Positions 8,655 through 18,501 are shown, numbered from the stretch's first letter. The stretch is 64,000 bases of DNA from AE-B3B sp964543295 (GCA_964543295.1 CAZIXA010000007.1:1-64000); one strand, 5' to 3'. Numbers and translations are program-made. The notes: a model not told the origin generated them from the letters alone.

Positions 8655-9125
8655 TTACCATCGATAATGAGCAAAAGCTCGATTAGCCTCTGCCATACGA
8701 TGGGTATCTTCCTTCTTTTTTACTGATAAACCTTCTCCTCGTGATGCCATGATGATCTCTTGGGCCAATTTCTCTTTTATTGGCTTACCCCTTTTTTGGC
8801 GAGCAAAATACACTATCCACCGAAGAGCCAGAGCTTCTCTCCTTTCAGACCTAACCTCTGTCGGTATTTGATAAGTAGCTCCTCCTACCCGACGACTGCG
8901 AACCTCTAAAACGGGTTTAACGTTGTCCAAGGCCTTAAGGAAAACTTCCATAGGATTTCTCTTTTCCCTTTCCTGTATAATGTCGAAGCACTCATAACAA
9001 ATAGCCTCGGCTTTGCTCTTCTTCCCTTCTTTCATTATCTTATTGATGAACTTGCTTAATACTTCACTATTATAAAGTGAATCTCCGGGTACACTCCTCT
9101 TTTTAGCTATTCTTCTTCTGGCCAT
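8655..9125 (-). CDS. rpsG: 30S ribosomal protein S7
   Basis: S7 nucleates assembly of the 30S head and contacts the E-site. The ORF begins MARRRIAKKRSVPGDSLYNS and has the conserved NVKPVLEVRSRRVGGATYQI segment and the C-terminal MAEANRAFAHYRW end. The length of 156 residues is typical. It follows rpsL by 11 bases. Confidence 0.98.
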   Translation of the reverse strand: MARRRIAKKRSVPGDSLYNSEVLSKFINKIMKEGKKSKAEAICYECFDIIQEREKRNPMEVFLKALDNVKPVLEVRSRRVGGATYQIPTEVRSERREALALRWIVYFARQKRGKPIKEKLAQEIIMASRGEGLSVKKKEDTHRMAEANRAFAHYRW

Positions 9126-9136
9126 TTAAGTCCCCT

Positions 9137-9505
9137 TTAGCCTCTCTTCCTCCCATATCTTGATCGACTCTGCTTTCTTCCCTCCACTCCCGCTGTGTCT
9201 AAGGCTCCTCGTATAATATGATATTTTACTCCGGGCAAATCCTTAACTCTTCCCCCTCTCACCAGAACGATGGAATGTTCCTGCAAATTATGTCCTTCTC
9301 CAGGAATATATGCGGTCACCATTTTTCCATTGGACAGCCTCACCCTCGCTACTTTTCTCAGAGCAGAATTAGGTTTCTTGGGGGTAAGAGTTCTTACGCT
9401 GACACAGACCCCTTTCTTTTGAGGTGATTTTTGCAAAGCCAAGCTTTTTCCTTTCTTTTTAACGCGCAGTCGTCCCTTTTTTACCAATTGATTTATGGTA
9501 GGCAT
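9137..9505 (-). CDS. rpsL: 30S ribosomal protein S12
   Basis: S12 controls decoding accuracy. PTINQLVKKGR, LTPKKPNSALRKVARVRLSNG and the SRYGRKRG end are canonical. I choose ATG 9505, two bases after the rpoC stop, which gives the family start MPTINQ and 122 residues; the extra three codons upstream lie inside rpoC. Confidence 0.97.
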   Translation of the reverse strand: MPTINQLVKKGRLRVKKKGKSLALQKSPQKKGVCVSVRTLTPKKPNSALRKVARVRLSNGKMVTAYIPGEGHNLQEHSIVLVRGGRVKDLPGVKYHIIRGALDTAGVEGRKQSRSRYGRKRG

Positions 9506-9506
9506 T

Positions 9507-12500
9507 TTACTCACCTTTAGTGGGTGTTCTATCTTTCGAATTTATGTCGAATCCGGTGCCTGCCGGGACTAACTTGCCCACAATCACATTTCCTTTTAGT
9601 CCCTTTAGAGTATCGACCTGTCCACAGATAGCTGCCTCAGCCAGAACCTGCTTGGTCTTCTGGAAAGAGGCAGCGGACAAAAAGCTTTCCTTATCTTCTT
9701 GGGCTGCTTTAGGTATAGCTAATAGAACAGGTTTTACTGTAGCAGGCCTACCTCCCCTCTCTTTTACTTTCCGGTTAACTTCTTCAAATTGGGTTTTGTC
9801 TATCTGTTCCCCTGGAAGATAATCGGTATCTCCCGGGTCTTCTACCTCAACTTTCCTCATCATCTGTCTTACGATCACTTCAAAGTGTTTGATATTAATA
9901 TTTACCCCTTGAGACTTATATACTTGCTGCGTTTGATCGACCAGATATTTCTCTACTGCTCTAGTCCCCTTTATACTCAAGAGACTGCGAGGATTAATAC
10001 TTCCTTCAATAATTTTACCTCCCGCCTCTATGATTTCCCCGTCCGAGACCAACATTTCTCCCCCTACCTCATAAGTTATCTCCCTGTCTCCTTCTCCTTT
10101 CACCTTAACGAAGATACCTCCTTTTTCTTCCTTTATGCTCACCTTCCCTTCTATTTCGCTGATGAGAGCTTCTTCCCCTTTACGCTGTCTGATGATTCCT
10201 TTACGCGGATAATCGTATTTTCGAGGTTCAAAGAGTTCTGTAGCTCGGGGCAACCCTTGAGGAATATCTCCACCCTTCTGAAATATTCCTCCCGTATGGA
10301 AAGTACGTAAAGTTAGCTGAGTACCAGGTTCACCTATAGACTGGGCTGCTATCACTCCTACCGCTTCGCCAAGGTCTACCAGCCTATGAGTAGTCAAATC
10401 CCATCCATAACATCTTTGGCACAGTCCCCATTTTGCTTGACAGGTGAGAGGAGAGCGAAGCTTTACTCTCTTCACTCCCGACTTTTCAATTCTTTTCGCT
10501 AACTTCTCGGTTATCTCCTCATTAGACCCAACGATTAGCTCTTTTGAGGAAGGATCCATCACTGGAGATGCAGTTATCCTGCCTACTATTCTCTTCCTCG
10601 GAGACTCTGCCTCTTTCTCCTCAGCTAAGAGTGTTATGGAAATACCATCAATCGTTCCACAGTCTCTCTCAGTAATAATAACATTTTCAGCTACCGCCAC
10701 TAATTTACGGGTAAGATAACCAGCGTAGGCGGTTTTTAAGGCTGTATCTACCAGGCCTTTTCTACCTCCTGAGGTAGAAATGAAATACTCTGGAGCAGTA
10801 AGACCTTCCTCAAAGCTAGAGCGCACAGGCTCCTCCCCAATTCTTCCCTTTAATCTTCCTCCAGAAATGGGATAAAAGTATTGCTTAATTAACTCTGAAG
10901 GGATACTTGGCTGTCTTTTAAATACCTCGTCCCAAAGTTCTCTACGATAGGTTTCTCTTATAGATCTAGCCATTAGGCCTCTCATTCCTACTATTTGACG
11001 CAGTTGCTCGGCGGATCCTCTTGCTCCTGATTTCCACATCAAATAGAGGGGATTAAAAGGATCTCGGGAAAGATGCTGGGATACTTTTTCTCCAATTTGA
11101 TCAACAACTCTCATCCCCAAATCAATCACTTCCATATATCTTTCTTCCTCGCTAATAGTCCCCTCCTCAGCCAATAGACGGAACCCCTTTGCCTCCTCTT
11201 CTGTTTCTTCTAAAAGTTCTTTTTTCTCTTTTATTTTAGGGACATCGGAAAGAGCAAAGGTCAGTCCGGATCTTGTGCCAAAATCAAATCCCAATCTTTT
11301 AACTTCATCCAAAACTCTGGCTGTGGTTACATTTCCGTATTTTTGCCAGATTTTACTTATAATCTGGGCCAGAACCTCCTTGTCAACTAGTCTATTTTCA
11401 AACTCCATTTCTTCTGGCAGAATTTGATTGAATATTACTCTACCGGGGGTAGTCTGGAGCCACCGTCCATCCACAAGTAGCTTTATCCTTTGATGAAGAT
11501 CTATCTTCTCCAACTCGTAAGCGAGTATTACCTCGTCCGAGCATGAGAACACTTTTTCTTCTCCGGTCCTCTCTCTTTCTAGAGTTAAGTAATAGCAACC
11601 GGCAGCAATGTCCTGAGTGGGAGTAATTACGGGGTCTCCATTAGATGGAGAGAGAATATTGTTGGTGGAAAGCATCAAAGTCCTTGCCTCAAGCTGTGCC
11701 TCATAGGAAAGTGGAATATGGACAGCCATCTGATCACCATCAAAATCAGCATTGAAAGCACTGCAGACCAGAGGATGAAGCTGAATAGCATTTCCCTCTA
11801 TTAAAACTGGCTGGAAGGCCTGAATTCCAAGCCTATGTAAAGTAGGAGCTCGATTCAGGAGAACCGGATGATCCTTAACTACCTTTTCTAATATTTCCCA
11901 TACCAAAGAATCGGTCTTTTCTACCAGATCATTGGCCCTTTTAATAGTTTCAGCTTTGCCTTCTCGCAGGATCTCACTTAGAACAAAAGGTCTAAAAAGC
12001 TCCAGAGCCATACTTTCAGGCAGTCCACATTGGTAAACCTTTAGATCTGGACCGGGTACAATCACTGCTCTTCCCGAGTAATCAACCCTTTTACCTAAAA
12101 GATTTTGTCGAAATCGACCTTGTTTTCCCTTGATTATTTCACTTAAAGACTTGAGTGGTCTTCCTCCTGCTCCTAATATGGGTTGGGGAAGTTTTTCATT
12201 TTCGAATAATGCATCTACCGATTGTTGAAGCATTTTCTTCTCGTTCTGGATAATTATTTGAGGCGCCCCAATATCGAGCAAATACTTAAGTCGATTATTC
12301 CGATTAATAATTCGTCGGTATAAATCATTGAGATCGGAATTGGCAAAAATTCCACTCTCCAGTTGCACCATGGGCCGAAAGTCAGGAGGAATAACAGGAA
12401 CAACTTTTAAAATCATCCACTCGGGCCTGTTTCCTGAGCGAAGAAAACTCTCCACTACCTGCAAGCGCCTGATTAACTTGAGTCTTTTACCTTTGGATCT

Positions 12501-13088
12501 TTCCTGGAGGAGCTCTTCCTTCAATTTATCCTTTAAGCGCTCGATCTTCATTTCCTTGAGAACATTTAGAATTACCTCTGTTCCGGTGCCAGCCTGAAAT
12601 GAACCTTCCCCATATAAATTTTTATATCTTTGATACTCCTCCTCATCCAGGATTTGCAATTCCCTTAAGGGAGTCTCGCCCGGATCGACTACCAGATAAC
12701 TTATAAAGTAAATCACTCTTTCTAGCTCGTTTTTCTTAAGCCCCAATAGAAGAGGTAGATAATTCTTTGTATACCAGATATGAGCAACCGGGGCAGCCAG
12801 TTCAATGTGTCCCATTCTTTCACGACGAACCTTAGAGGAGGTGACCTCTACCCCACACCTCTCACATCTCACTCCCTTATATTTCATTTTTCTATATTTG
12901 CCGCAATAACACTCATAACTTTTGGTAGGACCAAATATCCGCTCACAAAAAAGACCACCCCTTTCCGGCCTGAAAGTACGATAATTAATGGTATCTGTTT
13001 TCTTTACCTCTCCGTAAGACCATTCCCTCATCTCTTCAGGAGAGCCTAGCCTTATTCTAATCTTGTCAATATCACTCATCTTCCACAC
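9507..13088 (-). CDS. rpoC: RNA polymerase beta' subunit
   Basis: The largest RNA polymerase subunit, 1193 residues. The N-terminal zinc finger (CYCGKYRKMKYKGVRCERC) and the catalytic NADFDGDQMAVH motif with its three aspartates are intact, and so is the second zinc site near CQRCYGW. The start is GTG 13088, seven bases after AGGAGG, which overlaps the rpoB stop. An ATG three codons downstream is an alternative start. Confidence 0.98.
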   Translation of the reverse strand: MWKMSDIDKIRIRLGSPEEMREWSYGEVKKTDTINYRTFRPERGGLFCERIFGPTKSYECYCGKYRKMKYKGVRCERCGVEVTSSKVRRERMGHIELAAPVAHIWYTKNYLPLLLGLKKNELERVIYFISYLVVDPGETPLRELQILDEEEYQRYKNLYGEGSFQAGTGTEVILNVLKEMKIERLKDKLKEELLQERSKGKRLKLIRRLQVVESFLRSGNRPEWMILKVVPVIPPDFRPMVQLESGIFANSDLNDLYRRIINRNNRLKYLLDIGAPQIIIQNEKKMLQQSVDALFENEKLPQPILGAGGRPLKSLSEIIKGKQGRFRQNLLGKRVDYSGRAVIVPGPDLKVYQCGLPESMALELFRPFVLSEILREGKAETIKRANDLVEKTDSLVWEILEKVVKDHPVLLNRAPTLHRLGIQAFQPVLIEGNAIQLHPLVCSAFNADFDGDQMAVHIPLSYEAQLEARTLMLSTNNILSPSNGDPVITPTQDIAAGCYYLTLERERTGEEKVFSCSDEVILAYELEKIDLHQRIKLLVDGRWLQTTPGRVIFNQILPEEMEFENRLVDKEVLAQIISKIWQKYGNVTTARVLDEVKRLGFDFGTRSGLTFALSDVPKIKEKKELLEETEEEAKGFRLLAEEGTISEEERYMEVIDLGMRVVDQIGEKVSQHLSRDPFNPLYLMWKSGARGSAEQLRQIVGMRGLMARSIRETYRRELWDEVFKRQPSIPSELIKQYFYPISGGRLKGRIGEEPVRSSFEEGLTAPEYFISTSGGRKGLVDTALKTAYAGYLTRKLVAVAENVIITERDCGTIDGISITLLAEEKEAESPRKRIVGRITASPVMDPSSKELIVGSNEEITEKLAKRIEKSGVKRVKLRSPLTCQAKWGLCQRCYGWDLTTHRLVDLGEAVGVIAAQSIGEPGTQLTLRTFHTGGIFQKGGDIPQGLPRATELFEPRKYDYPRKGIIRQRKGEEALISEIEGKVSIKEEKGGIFVKVKGEGDREITYEVGGEMLVSDGEIIEAGGKIIEGSINPRSLLSIKGTRAVEKYLVDQTQQVYKSQGVNINIKHFEVIVRQMMRKVEVEDPGDTDYLPGEQIDKTQFEEVNRKVKERGGRPATVKPVLLAIPKAAQEDKESFLSAASFQKTKQVLAEAAICGQVDTLKGLKGNVIVGKLVPAGTGFDINSKDRTPTKGE

Positions 13089-13099
13089 TGGCTTACCTC

Positions 13100-16000
13100 C
13101 TATTCCCCCTCTTCTTCCATATCCTTAATAGAAAACTTTTTTCCATTCCCCCAAAATTCTAAATTTAGGCCCAGAGATTGAAGCTCCTTAGCCAGAACCT
13201 TGAAAGACTCGGGAGTCTGAGTATCCAATAGGTTCTCTCCTTTTATTATCCACTCATGTATCCTAGTCCTACCCTGGAGATCATCCGACTTACCCGTAAG
13301 CATCTCTTGTAGAGTATAGGCTGCTCCATAGCCTTCCAGAGCCCACACTTCCATCTCACCAAATCTCTGTCCTCCTTGCCTGGATCTTCCCCCCAGGGGC
13401 TGTTGAGTAATTAAAGCATAAGGTCCGGTACTACGAGCATGCATCTTCTCCTCGGCAATATGAATAAGTTTCATTACATACATGTATCCCACGGCGATCT
13501 TCCGATCAAAGGGTCTACCGGTTCGTCCATCATAAAGAAGAGTTTTGCCCGATTTTGGTAGGTGAGCGTCTTTCAATAGATCTCTTATCTCTTCCACCTT
13601 AGGCCCCTCAAAAACAGGACATATCATCCGCATGCCCAGAGTTTTAGCCACCCATCCTAAATGCATTTCTAGAATCTGACCAATATTCATTCTAGATGGA
13701 ACCCCCAAAGGGTTTAATACTAATTCCACGGGAGTCCCATCAGGAAGATAGGGCATGTCTTCCTCAGGAAGCACTCTAGCAATAACTCCTTTGTTCCCGT
13801 GTCGACCAGAAATTTTATCTCCTACTCCAATTTTCCGTCTGATAGCTACATATACCTTAACCCTCTTTTTCACATCAGGTGGTAGGTCATCCTTGTTTTC
13901 TTGCGAGAATACCCTTACCATAATCGCCTTACCCTTAATGCCATGAGGAACCCTTAAAGAGTTATCTTTGACTTTCTGCGCTTTTTCTCCGAAGATACTC
14001 CTAAGAAGTCTTTCTTCGGGAGTCAATTTTATCTCCACCTGAGGTGTGACTTTGCCCACCAGTATATCCCCTGAGTCAACTTCCGCTCCTATTCTAATGA
14101 TGCCATCGGCGTCTAGATCCTTCAAGGATGATTCCTCCACATTAGGAACATCAGCGGTTATCTCCTCCACCCCTGATTTAAGTTCTTTCGCCTCAACCTG
14201 AAATTCTTCTATATGGATGGAAGTGAAAACATCTTCTTTGACCAATTTTTCACTTATTAGTATCGCATCCTCAAAATTGTAACCTTCCCAGGGCATAAAG
14301 GCTACCAGAACGTTTCTACCTAAGGATAACTTGCTCTCGCAAATGGCGGCACCGTCAGCTATAAACTGTCCTTTCTTAACCTTGTCCTCTTTGGAAACAA
14401 TGGGTCTCTGATTTATGCAAGTCCTTTGATTAGACCTTTTAAACTTGGTGAGCTCATATTCATCTACACCCTTTAAAGTCTTTATTTTTACGCGGCCGGC
14501 ATCTACGAAGATAACCTCACCTTCTTCTTTTGCCCTCACCCCACACATAGAATCCTCGGCTACTTTTCCTTCCATCCCCGTCTGAACAAAGGGTTGTTCT
14601 GGATTCTCCAAGGGAACTACTTGACGTTGCATGTTCGATCCCATGAGAGCCCTGTTAGCCTCATTATGTTCCAGAAAGGGAATTAATGAGGTAGTGACAC
14701 TGACTATCTGCTTAGGCGAGACATCTACATAGTCCACTTTTTCCCTGGAGATAGTGACAATATCTCCTCGGTACCTGGCTATTACCTCAGAGTTAATGAA
14801 CCTTCCCTCTTCATCTACGGTATCAGCACCCGCAACATAGCACTCATCTTCTTCTCGTGCATCAAGATAGACCACTTCTTGGCCTGCCCTTCCACCAACC
14901 ACTTTCCTATAGGGAGTTTCCAGAAAACCAAACTCATTTACCCTGGCATAAGTGGCCAACGATGTAATCAAACCAATATTCTGTCCTTCAGGGGTCTCTA
15001 TAGGACAAATGCGTCCATAATGCGTATAATGAACATCCCTTACCTCCTCCTTAGCCTGAACTCGAGTTAATCCTCCTGGACCTAGAGCAGATAATCTGCG
15101 TTTGTGGGTTAGTTCCGCTAAAGGATTGGTCTGGTCAAGATATTGGGAAAGACGCCCGGTGTTAAAAAAGCTATTCACTGCCGCCCTTACGGCTCTGGTG
15201 TTGATGAGAGAACGAGGAGTAATAGTATCAGGATCTTGAATACTCATTCCTTGCTGGATTATCCTGGCCAGGTGAGTCAGGCCGATACGTAGTTGCTCTG
15301 ACAAAAGATCTCCTATCCTTCTCACCCTTCTATAAGAGAGATGATCCAGGCTCTTAACCTCTTTTTTCTCCCTGCTTAATCTAAGTAGATATTTTATAAT
15401 TCCTATTATATCATTTAATCTAAGAACATATATCTGCCAATCGGTGTTTAACCCCAACTCTTTATTGAGTTGAAATCTACCCACTTTGCCAAGATTATAT
15501 CGGCGAGAATCTTTAAAGGTCCTCTCAAAAACTTCTTTAATGGACTCAAAAATCAAAGGACGTCCTGACCGAATTTTTTGATAGATCTGAAGAAGAGCCT
15601 CTTCCTCAGAATTTGCTCCATCCTGCTTAAAACTCTGTTCAAGAATTTCTTTATCCAGAGGATGAGTGAATTCCTTGAGAACCTCAGCTGGGAGGCCGCC
15701 CATAGCTCTTATAAACAAAGTAGCCAGAAATCTCCTTCCCCTGTTAATGCGGATAAAGAGAAGGCTGTCTCTGATTTCAAAATCTAACCAATTCCCTCTC
15801 TCTGGAATAACTCTGGCACGATAAAATATTCGTCCGCCTGAAACAGTTGAAGTATCTTCTTCAAAAAAGACACCGGGAGAACGCTGCAACTGATTAACTA
15901 TTATCCTTTCCGCTCCATTGACAACAAAACTTCCCTCTCTTGTCATTAATGGAAAATCTCCTAGATAAACCTCCTGCTCAGCTACCTCTTCAGTTTCTTT

Positions 16001-16312
16001 TTTCAGACGAAGCTTAACATACAGAGGAAGAGAGTATGTGAGTTCTTCTTCTCTACATTTTTCTACAGAGCATCTGGGTTCATTAAAACGATACTCTACA
16101 AAATCTAATTCTAACTTTCCATTATAGCTCTTCACCGGGAAGACATCTTTAAATATTCCTTGTAGTCCCTCTTCCTTTCTCATCTTTGGAGAGACATCCT
16201 TTTGCAAAAAGGCCTTAAAAGATGTCTTTTGCATCTCTAATAGATTGGGAATCTCCACTACGGGTTTAGATTTAGTAAAATCTATTATCCCCTCCCCTGA
16301 TTTTCTATGCAT
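13100..16312 (-). CDS. rpoB: RNA polymerase beta subunit
   Basis: The beta subunit, 1070 residues. The rifampicin-binding region reads LSQYLDQTNPLAELTHKRR then LSALGPGG, with the residues most often tied to resistance unchanged. The C-terminal GGQRFGEMEVWALEGYGA region is present. It follows the rplJ-rplL ORF after a 98-base gap, the usual place for the rplL-rpoB attenuator or RNase site, although I see no clear terminator there. Confidence 0.98.
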   Translation of the reverse strand: MHRKSGEGIIDFTKSKPVVEIPNLLEMQKTSFKAFLQKDVSPKMRKEEGLQGIFKDVFPVKSYNGKLELDFVEYRFNEPRCSVEKCREEELTYSLPLYVKLRLKKETEEVAEQEVYLGDFPLMTREGSFVVNGAERIIVNQLQRSPGVFFEEDTSTVSGGRIFYRARVIPERGNWLDFEIRDSLLFIRINRGRRFLATLFIRAMGGLPAEVLKEFTHPLDKEILEQSFKQDGANSEEEALLQIYQKIRSGRPLIFESIKEVFERTFKDSRRYNLGKVGRFQLNKELGLNTDWQIYVLRLNDIIGIIKYLLRLSREKKEVKSLDHLSYRRVRRIGDLLSEQLRIGLTHLARIIQQGMSIQDPDTITPRSLINTRAVRAAVNSFFNTGRLSQYLDQTNPLAELTHKRRLSALGPGGLTRVQAKEEVRDVHYTHYGRICPIETPEGQNIGLITSLATYARVNEFGFLETPYRKVVGGRAGQEVVYLDAREEDECYVAGADTVDEEGRFINSEVIARYRGDIVTISREKVDYVDVSPKQIVSVTTSLIPFLEHNEANRALMGSNMQRQVVPLENPEQPFVQTGMEGKVAEDSMCGVRAKEEGEVIFVDAGRVKIKTLKGVDEYELTKFKRSNQRTCINQRPIVSKEDKVKKGQFIADGAAICESKLSLGRNVLVAFMPWEGYNFEDAILISEKLVKEDVFTSIHIEEFQVEAKELKSGVEEITADVPNVEESSLKDLDADGIIRIGAEVDSGDILVGKVTPQVEIKLTPEERLLRSIFGEKAQKVKDNSLRVPHGIKGKAIMVRVFSQENKDDLPPDVKKRVKVYVAIRRKIGVGDKISGRHGNKGVIARVLPEEDMPYLPDGTPVELVLNPLGVPSRMNIGQILEMHLGWVAKTLGMRMICPVFEGPKVEEIRDLLKDAHLPKSGKTLLYDGRTGRPFDRKIAVGYMYVMKLIHIAEEKMHARSTGPYALITQQPLGGRSRQGGQRFGEMEVWALEGYGAAYTLQEMLTGKSDDLQGRTRIHEWIIKGENLLDTQTPESFKVLAKELQSLGLNLEFWGNGKKFSIKDMEEEGE

Positions 16313-16410
16313 AAATTAATCCTCCTTTGCAACTGTTCACCGCAAAGCGCGCCGAGATGAAGCAAAAAGAAAAACTTAAGGTGAAATATAATAGGGCTGA
16401 ATAGTTACCT

Positions 16411-16845
16411 TTATTTTAACTCTACTTTAGCTCCTACCGCCTCCAAGGTTTCCTTGATCTTTTGAGCTTCTTCCTTACTCACTCCCTGCTTAACTGGTTT
16501 AGGGGCCTGTTCCACTAAATCCTTAGCTTCTTTCAGGCCCAGGGAGGTAAGTTTTCTCACCTCTTTAATTACCTGAATCTTCTTGCTTCCTATCTCACTT
16601 AGCACTACCTCAAATTCGGTCTTTTCTTCTTCCTTCTTTTCACCCGAAGGGGCAACTTGAGAAATCGCTTGGGGAGCAGCCGCTTCCACTCCAAATTTAT
16701 CTTCAAGTCCCTTTATTAGTTCCGAAAGCTCCAGTACATTCATTCCCTCTATCGCTTTTATAACCTCTTCCTTCTTATCTACTTTAACTTTGGGTTTATT
16801 ACTTTTTTCATCCTTTTTTTTTACCACGGGTGGTGTCTTAACCAT
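16411..16845 (-). CDS. rplL: 50S ribosomal protein L7/L12, internal start
   Basis: The L12 part has the N-terminal dimerisation helices (LELSELIKGLEDKFGV), an alanine/glutamate-rich hinge, and the C-terminal factor-binding domain (KKIQVIKEVRKLTSLGLKEAKDLVE). ATG 16845 lies seven bases after GGAGG at 16853-16857, so free L12 can be made independently of the fusion; free copies are needed because each L10 binds several L12 dimers. At 144 residues it is about 20 longer than usual owing to a lysine-rich N-terminal extension. Confidence 0.93.
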   Translation of the reverse strand: MVKTPPVVKKKDEKSNKPKVKVDKKEEVIKAIEGMNVLELSELIKGLEDKFGVEAAAPQAISQVAPSGEKKEEEKTEFEVVLSEIGSKKIQVIKEVRKLTSLGLKEAKDLVEQAPKPVKQGVSKEEAQKIKETLEAVGAKVELK

Positions 16846-17367
16846 AGATGAACCTCCTTTTTTCTCCAAAATCGAAGTCAGCAAAAAAATTAAATTGCCC
16901 ATGGGGGAACTTAAGACGCCTAACAGTCGCCTTAAGGGGAACTGCATCAGGGTCAAAAGTTGTACCAAGAGAATCTCCCGTGAGGGAAGACCACCTAGAA
17001 CCTTTACTTTATCTCCCTCCAAGATCTCTCCCCCTAGAATCCCTCCTTTAAAGACTAATTGAGGATGATCTAAAACAAAATCCTTAAGTATTTTAGCCGA
17101 GGCCAAAGGATCGTGCTCAACAAAGACTATCCCCGTGCATCCGCAAAAAAACTTACCAACCCCTTCCAAATCTGCTCCCCTTACAGCCCGAGAGGCCAGA
17201 GTATTTTTTACCACCAGGAACCTGGCGCCTTTACTCCTTAACAACTTGCGAAGTTCCGTAAGTTCAGCCACCTTCAATCCCTGATAATCCACTACGAAGG
17301 AAGCCTCACTTCTTTCCAATACTTCTTCAATCTTTTTTACCTTTACTATTTTGTCCTCTAAACTCAT
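16411..17367 (-). CDS. rplJ: In-frame L10-L7/L12 fusion ORF (ribosomal stalk)
   Basis: From ATG 17367 (preceded by GGAGA, one base after the rplA stop) the frame encodes a complete L10. It includes the N-terminal VVDYQGL rRNA-binding fold and a C-terminal helix ending near ILEKK. The frame then continues with no stop through GGSS into L7/L12 and ends at the L12 stop, giving 318 residues. L10 anchors L12 dimers to the ribosome through its C-terminal helix. Normally the two are separate genes. A one-base change in the A6 run at 16858-16863 would separate the frames, so an indel error must be excluded. If real, one L12 is covalently attached to every L10. Confidence 0.85.
   Translation of the reverse strand: MSLEDKIVKVKKIEEVLERSEASFVVDYQGLKVAELTELRKLLRSKGARFLVVKNTLASRAVRGADLEGVGKFFCGCTGIVFVEHDPLASAKILKDFVLDHPQLVFKGGILGGEILEGDKVKVLGGLPSREILLVQLLTLMQFPLRRLLGVLSSPMGNLIFLLTSILEKKGGSSMVKTPPVVKKKDEKSNKPKVKVDKKEEVIKAIEGMNVLELSELIKGLEDKFGVEAAAPQAISQVAPSGEKKEEEKTEFEVVLSEIGSKKIQVIKEVRKLTSLGLKEAKDLVEQAPKPVKQGVSKEEAQKIKETLEAVGAKVELK
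16853..16857 (-). promoter_or_regulatory. Strong Shine-Dalgarno for rplL inside the fused frame
   Basis: GGAGG, seven bases before ATG 16845. Because there is no L10 stop, these bases are also translated, as part of KKGGSS. This site decides that L12 can also be made alone. Confidence 0.85.
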
Positions 17368-17368
17368 T

Positions 17369-18070
17369 TCACAAAATCTCCAGGGCTTTTTGCACATTTA
17401 CTCCTATTCCTGGACCCATGGTGGAGCAAAGGGAAATCCCCTTAATGTATCTTCCCTTCACCGTAGAAGGCTTAACTTCTATCAGAGATCTGAGTAAGGC
17501 CTTGAGGTTATCCAATAAAGCTTCTTCGTTGAAAGAAACTCTTCCCAGCGCGGCATGAATTACTCCGGTGGCATCACTTCTATACTCAATTTTACCCCTC
17601 TTCAATTCTTCTACAACTCTTGCAGGATCATCACTTACCGTTCCTACTTTGGGAGAAGGCATCAAACCTTTCGGTCCCAGAATTCGACCTAACTTGGCCA
17701 CTACTCTCATCATCCTGGTAGTCGAGACTACCGCATCAAATCCTAACCAACCAGCCTCAATTCTCTTGGCTAACTCTTCTCCATCCACATAGTCAGCTCC
17801 GGCCTCTTTAGCTCGCTCAGCCTCATTCCCCTCAGCGAAAACGACTACTTTTATCTTCTTTCCCAGGCCCTGAGGAAGTACAACTGTCCCCCTTACTCGT
17901 TCTCCCTTCGTTTTAGGCTTTACATTCAGGCAAATAGCTACCTCGACCGACTCCTCAAACTTGCAATTAGAGGTCTCTTTGACCAGCTTCACAGCATCCA
18001 TGGGGACATAGAGCTTATTTTTATCTATCTTCTTTTTTAACAGGAGATATCTCTTTCCTCTTCTTCCCAT
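17369..18070 (-). CDS. rplA: 50S ribosomal protein L1
   Basis: L1 forms the mobile L1 stalk and in many bacteria represses the L11 operon. The GPKGLMPSPKVGTV signature and the VVVFAEGNEAERAKEAGAD segment are intact. The length of 233 residues is normal. It starts two bases after rplK, and its stop is one base before the rplJ start. Confidence 0.98.
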   Translation of the reverse strand: MGRRGKRYLLLKKKIDKNKLYVPMDAVKLVKETSNCKFEESVEVAICLNVKPKTKGERVRGTVVLPQGLGKKIKVVVFAEGNEAERAKEAGADYVDGEELAKRIEAGWLGFDAVVSTTRMMRVVAKLGRILGPKGLMPSPKVGTVSDDPARVVEELKRGKIEYRSDATGVIHAALGRVSFNEEALLDNLKALLRSLIEVKPSTVKGRYIKGISLCSTMGPGIGVNVQKALEIL

Positions 18071-18072
18071 CC

Positions 18073-18501
18073 TTACTCCTCTATCTCCAGACCCATATTT
18101 CTAGCTGTTCCTTCGATAATCTTCACGGCGCTGTCCACATCGTAGGCATTTAAATCAGGTAATTTAGTCCGGGCTATTCTTACTAGATCTTCTCTCCTTA
18201 GCTTGCCCACTTTTCTCTTATTAGGCTCCCCAGAGCCTTTCTCTATTCCGGCTGCTGTCTTAAGGAGCGACGCTGTCAGGGGTGTCTTCAGCTCGAAGAC
18301 AAAAGACCTGTCTTTATAAACGGTTATCCTGACCGGTATCAAAATATCGCCTTGTGCTTTTGTTTTTTCATTAAAAGACCTGCAAAAATCCATTATATTA
18401 ACCCCATGCTGACCCAATGCTGGTCCTACTGGAGGGGCGGGGTTTGCCTTACCTGCCTGAATCTGGAGCTTAATATAGGTTAAGATTAGTTTTTTTGCCA
18501 C
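18073..18501 (-). CDS. rplK: 50S ribosomal protein L11
   Basis: L11 sits at the GTPase-associated centre next to the stalk. The GKANPAPPVGPALGQHGVNI and ARNMGLEIE segments are canonical. The GTG start shares its first base with the nusG stop (TAGTG), so the two are coupled. GGAGAGG lies five bases upstream. Confidence 0.97.
   Translation of the reverse strand: MAKKLILTYIKLQIQAGKANPAPPVGPALGQHGVNIMDFCRSFNEKTKAQGDILIPVRITVYKDRSFVFELKTPLTASLLKTAAGIEKGSGEPNKRKVGKLRREDLVRIARTKLPDLNAYDVDSAVKIIEGTARNMGLEIEE

Noticed and set aside
9789..10310. A 173-codon plus-strand ORF opposite rpoC
   Set aside because: It is the antisense shadow of conserved rpoC sequence, has no family resemblance and no ribosome-binding site.
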